Assembly (NCBI GenBank): GCA_963971405.1
Contig: OZ020489.1
Location: 11,718,001-11,782,000, forward strand
Length of the DNA: 64,000 bases
Origin: Psococerastis gibbosa
Taxonomy: Eukaryota; Arthropoda; Insecta; Psocodea; Psocidae
Direction of reading: 5' to 3'
The notes beneath the pieces were generated by a model that was given only the letters and a program-made list of their open reading frames with translations, was not told the DNA's origin and made no database searches. Below are positions 63,601 to 64,000 of the stretch, piece by piece; the stretch's first letter is position 1, and the number at the start of each line of letters is the position of its first letter. The position numbers were made by a program, and so were the translations under genes.

Positions 63601-64000
63601 AATTTTGCTTATGTTGGCTCACTGTATTGTACCTAACATTGAGCAATTGCTCGTGCGTGTTCGTCGGTGTAAATTTAGCTACAAAAAATTCATTCGACAA
63701 GAATAAGAAAAATAGCTATTTCGTAAATGTAGCTAAAAAAAATTCATTCGACAGGAATCAGAAAAATAGCTATTTACTTATTTTATTTTTTTAAAGGTCT
63801 TTAAAAGATATAGGTGTCTTAATTTTGCTTATTTTGGCTCATTGTATTGTACCTAACATTAAGCAATTGCTCCTGCGTGTTCATCGGTGTAATTGTAGCT
63901 AAGAAAAATTCATTCGACAAGAATAAGAAAAATAGCTATTTACTTATTTTTTTTTTTAAAGGTCTTGATATGATATGGGAGTCTTTATTTTGCTTATTTT
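60675..64000 (+). repeat. Derived HOR, copy 3, expanded and cut by the window end
   Basis: It starts with an extra r9-r13 (60675-61503), then r9 r10 R U V W' S G (from 61504), an A'/B'' hybrid (62830-62995), r4 r5 r6 r7, truncated r8 with its B-like partner, and a C/P hybrid at 63890 running off the end. Against copies 1 and 2 it has one extra 5-mer, one R fewer and one A'/B'' monomer more. The junction interval is therefore 4,033 bp rather than 3,205. Confidence 0.83.
63660..63889 (+). repeat. Truncated r8 monomer with out-of-register junction, copy 3
   Basis: The same join as at 56485 and 59690, here at 63723/63724, within the third derived unit. Confidence 0.84.

Larger units (their letters stand above)
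1..64000 (+). repeat. 166-bp satellite array filling the window
   Basis: Monomers of 164-167 bp follow head to tail from the first to the last base, about 385 copies, all in one orientation and with no interruption by unique sequence. Starts can be read at the recurring 'gcgtg|ttcatcggtg' boundary, for example 1, 167, 333, 498, 664, 830, 996, 1160 and 1327. Monomer types differ from each other at roughly one base in ten, while copies of the same type a few kilobases apart are nearly identical. That is the signature of higher-order repeats. G+C is about 30%, counted on one monomer. Inference: eukaryotic centromeric, pericentromeric or subtelomeric heterochromatin. Species and family are not recognised. 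Confidence 0.98.

Noticed and set aside
1-64000. CRISPR array
   Set aside because: Repeats are contiguous, 166 bp long and without unique spacers. There are no cas genes.
1-64000. CENP-B box in the monomer
   Set aside because: I compared the TTCG-bearing places (attcattcgac and the ttcgtcgg head of r8) with the core nTTCGnnnnAnnCGGGn. The required CGGG is absent from both.
1-64000. SINE or LINE tails (A8 and T tracts)
   Set aside because: The tracts sit at fixed monomer positions in every copy, with no target-site duplications, no Pol III boxes and no reverse-transcriptase sequence.
1-64000. LTR or other virus-like element
   Set aside because: The large X and Y repeats could look like long terminal repeats in a dot plot, but they consist wholly of 166-bp monomers and enclose no element.
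1-64000. rDNA spacer, tRNA cluster or telomere repeat
   Set aside because: No rRNA or tRNA-like folds or boxes and no short telomeric motif were seen. Sequence between monomer starts is always satellite.

Overview
The whole 64 kb is one uninterrupted satellite DNA array. It is built from head-to-tail monomers of about 166 bp (usually 164-167 bp), roughly 385 in all, every one in the same orientation. I found no gene, RNA gene, transposon, CRISPR array or unique sequence in it. Base composition is about 70% A+T. A long homogenised array of about 166-bp monomers in higher-order repeats (HORs) is typical of centromeric, pericentromeric or subtelomeric heterochromatin in a eukaryote. I cannot name the species or the satellite family from sequence alone.

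Monomer anatomy, numbered from the 'ttcatcggtg' start: positions 1-20 head; 22-29 an A tract; 30-39 'ttcattcgac', holding a TCGA site; 51-62 the perfect palindrome aaatagctattt; about 66-79 a T-rich tract of variable length; 83-101 'gtcttgaaatgatatgggt' or relatives; 108-135 'aattttgcttattttggctc...'; 148-159 a second dyad, gagcaattgctc in its perfect form; 160-166 'ctgcgtg'. Monomer types are recognised by diagnostic bases and given letters here (A-H, J-W, Z in the left part; r1-r20 in the right part).

Left domain (1 to about 36,850): a 17-monomer block X (A B C D E F G H, A B' C' D E F', J K L; about 2,822 bp) occurs six times, starting at 1, 7966, 14275, 23403, 27552 and 34026. Five Y blocks of different length separate them (31, 21, 38, 8 and 22 monomers). 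All Y blocks can be read as three monomers (M C D') plus a 17-monomer series N O P F'' Q R U V W S T H' A' B'' Z G H, with pieces deleted or duplicated. The inferred parent unit is therefore a 37-mer of about 6.14 kb that never appears intact. Several tandem duplications overlie this, with periods of 7,965 bp (48 monomers) and 4,149 bp (25 monomers), and their hybrid junction monomers can be located.

Right domain (about 37,180 to 64,000): a different HOR, a 20-mer of 3,317 bp, is complete at 39170, 42487 and 47961. Shortened versions of 12, 8 and 5 monomers lie at 37180, 45804 and 47130. A 5-monomer sub-unit (829 bp) expands inside it. From 54,265 it becomes a derived 3,205-bp unit (two complete copies and a third partial one) that carries an out-of-register junction, a truncated monomer and a small group of left-domain monomer types. 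Both domains share the monomer order Q R U V ... T H' A' B'', so they descend from one parent array.

No genes work together here. The interest lies in the record of unequal exchange, in the two HOR domains meeting at about 37 kb, and in conserved dyad elements within the monomer. Monomer boundaries were counted by eye and may be off by 1-3 bp. Identities are visual estimates.
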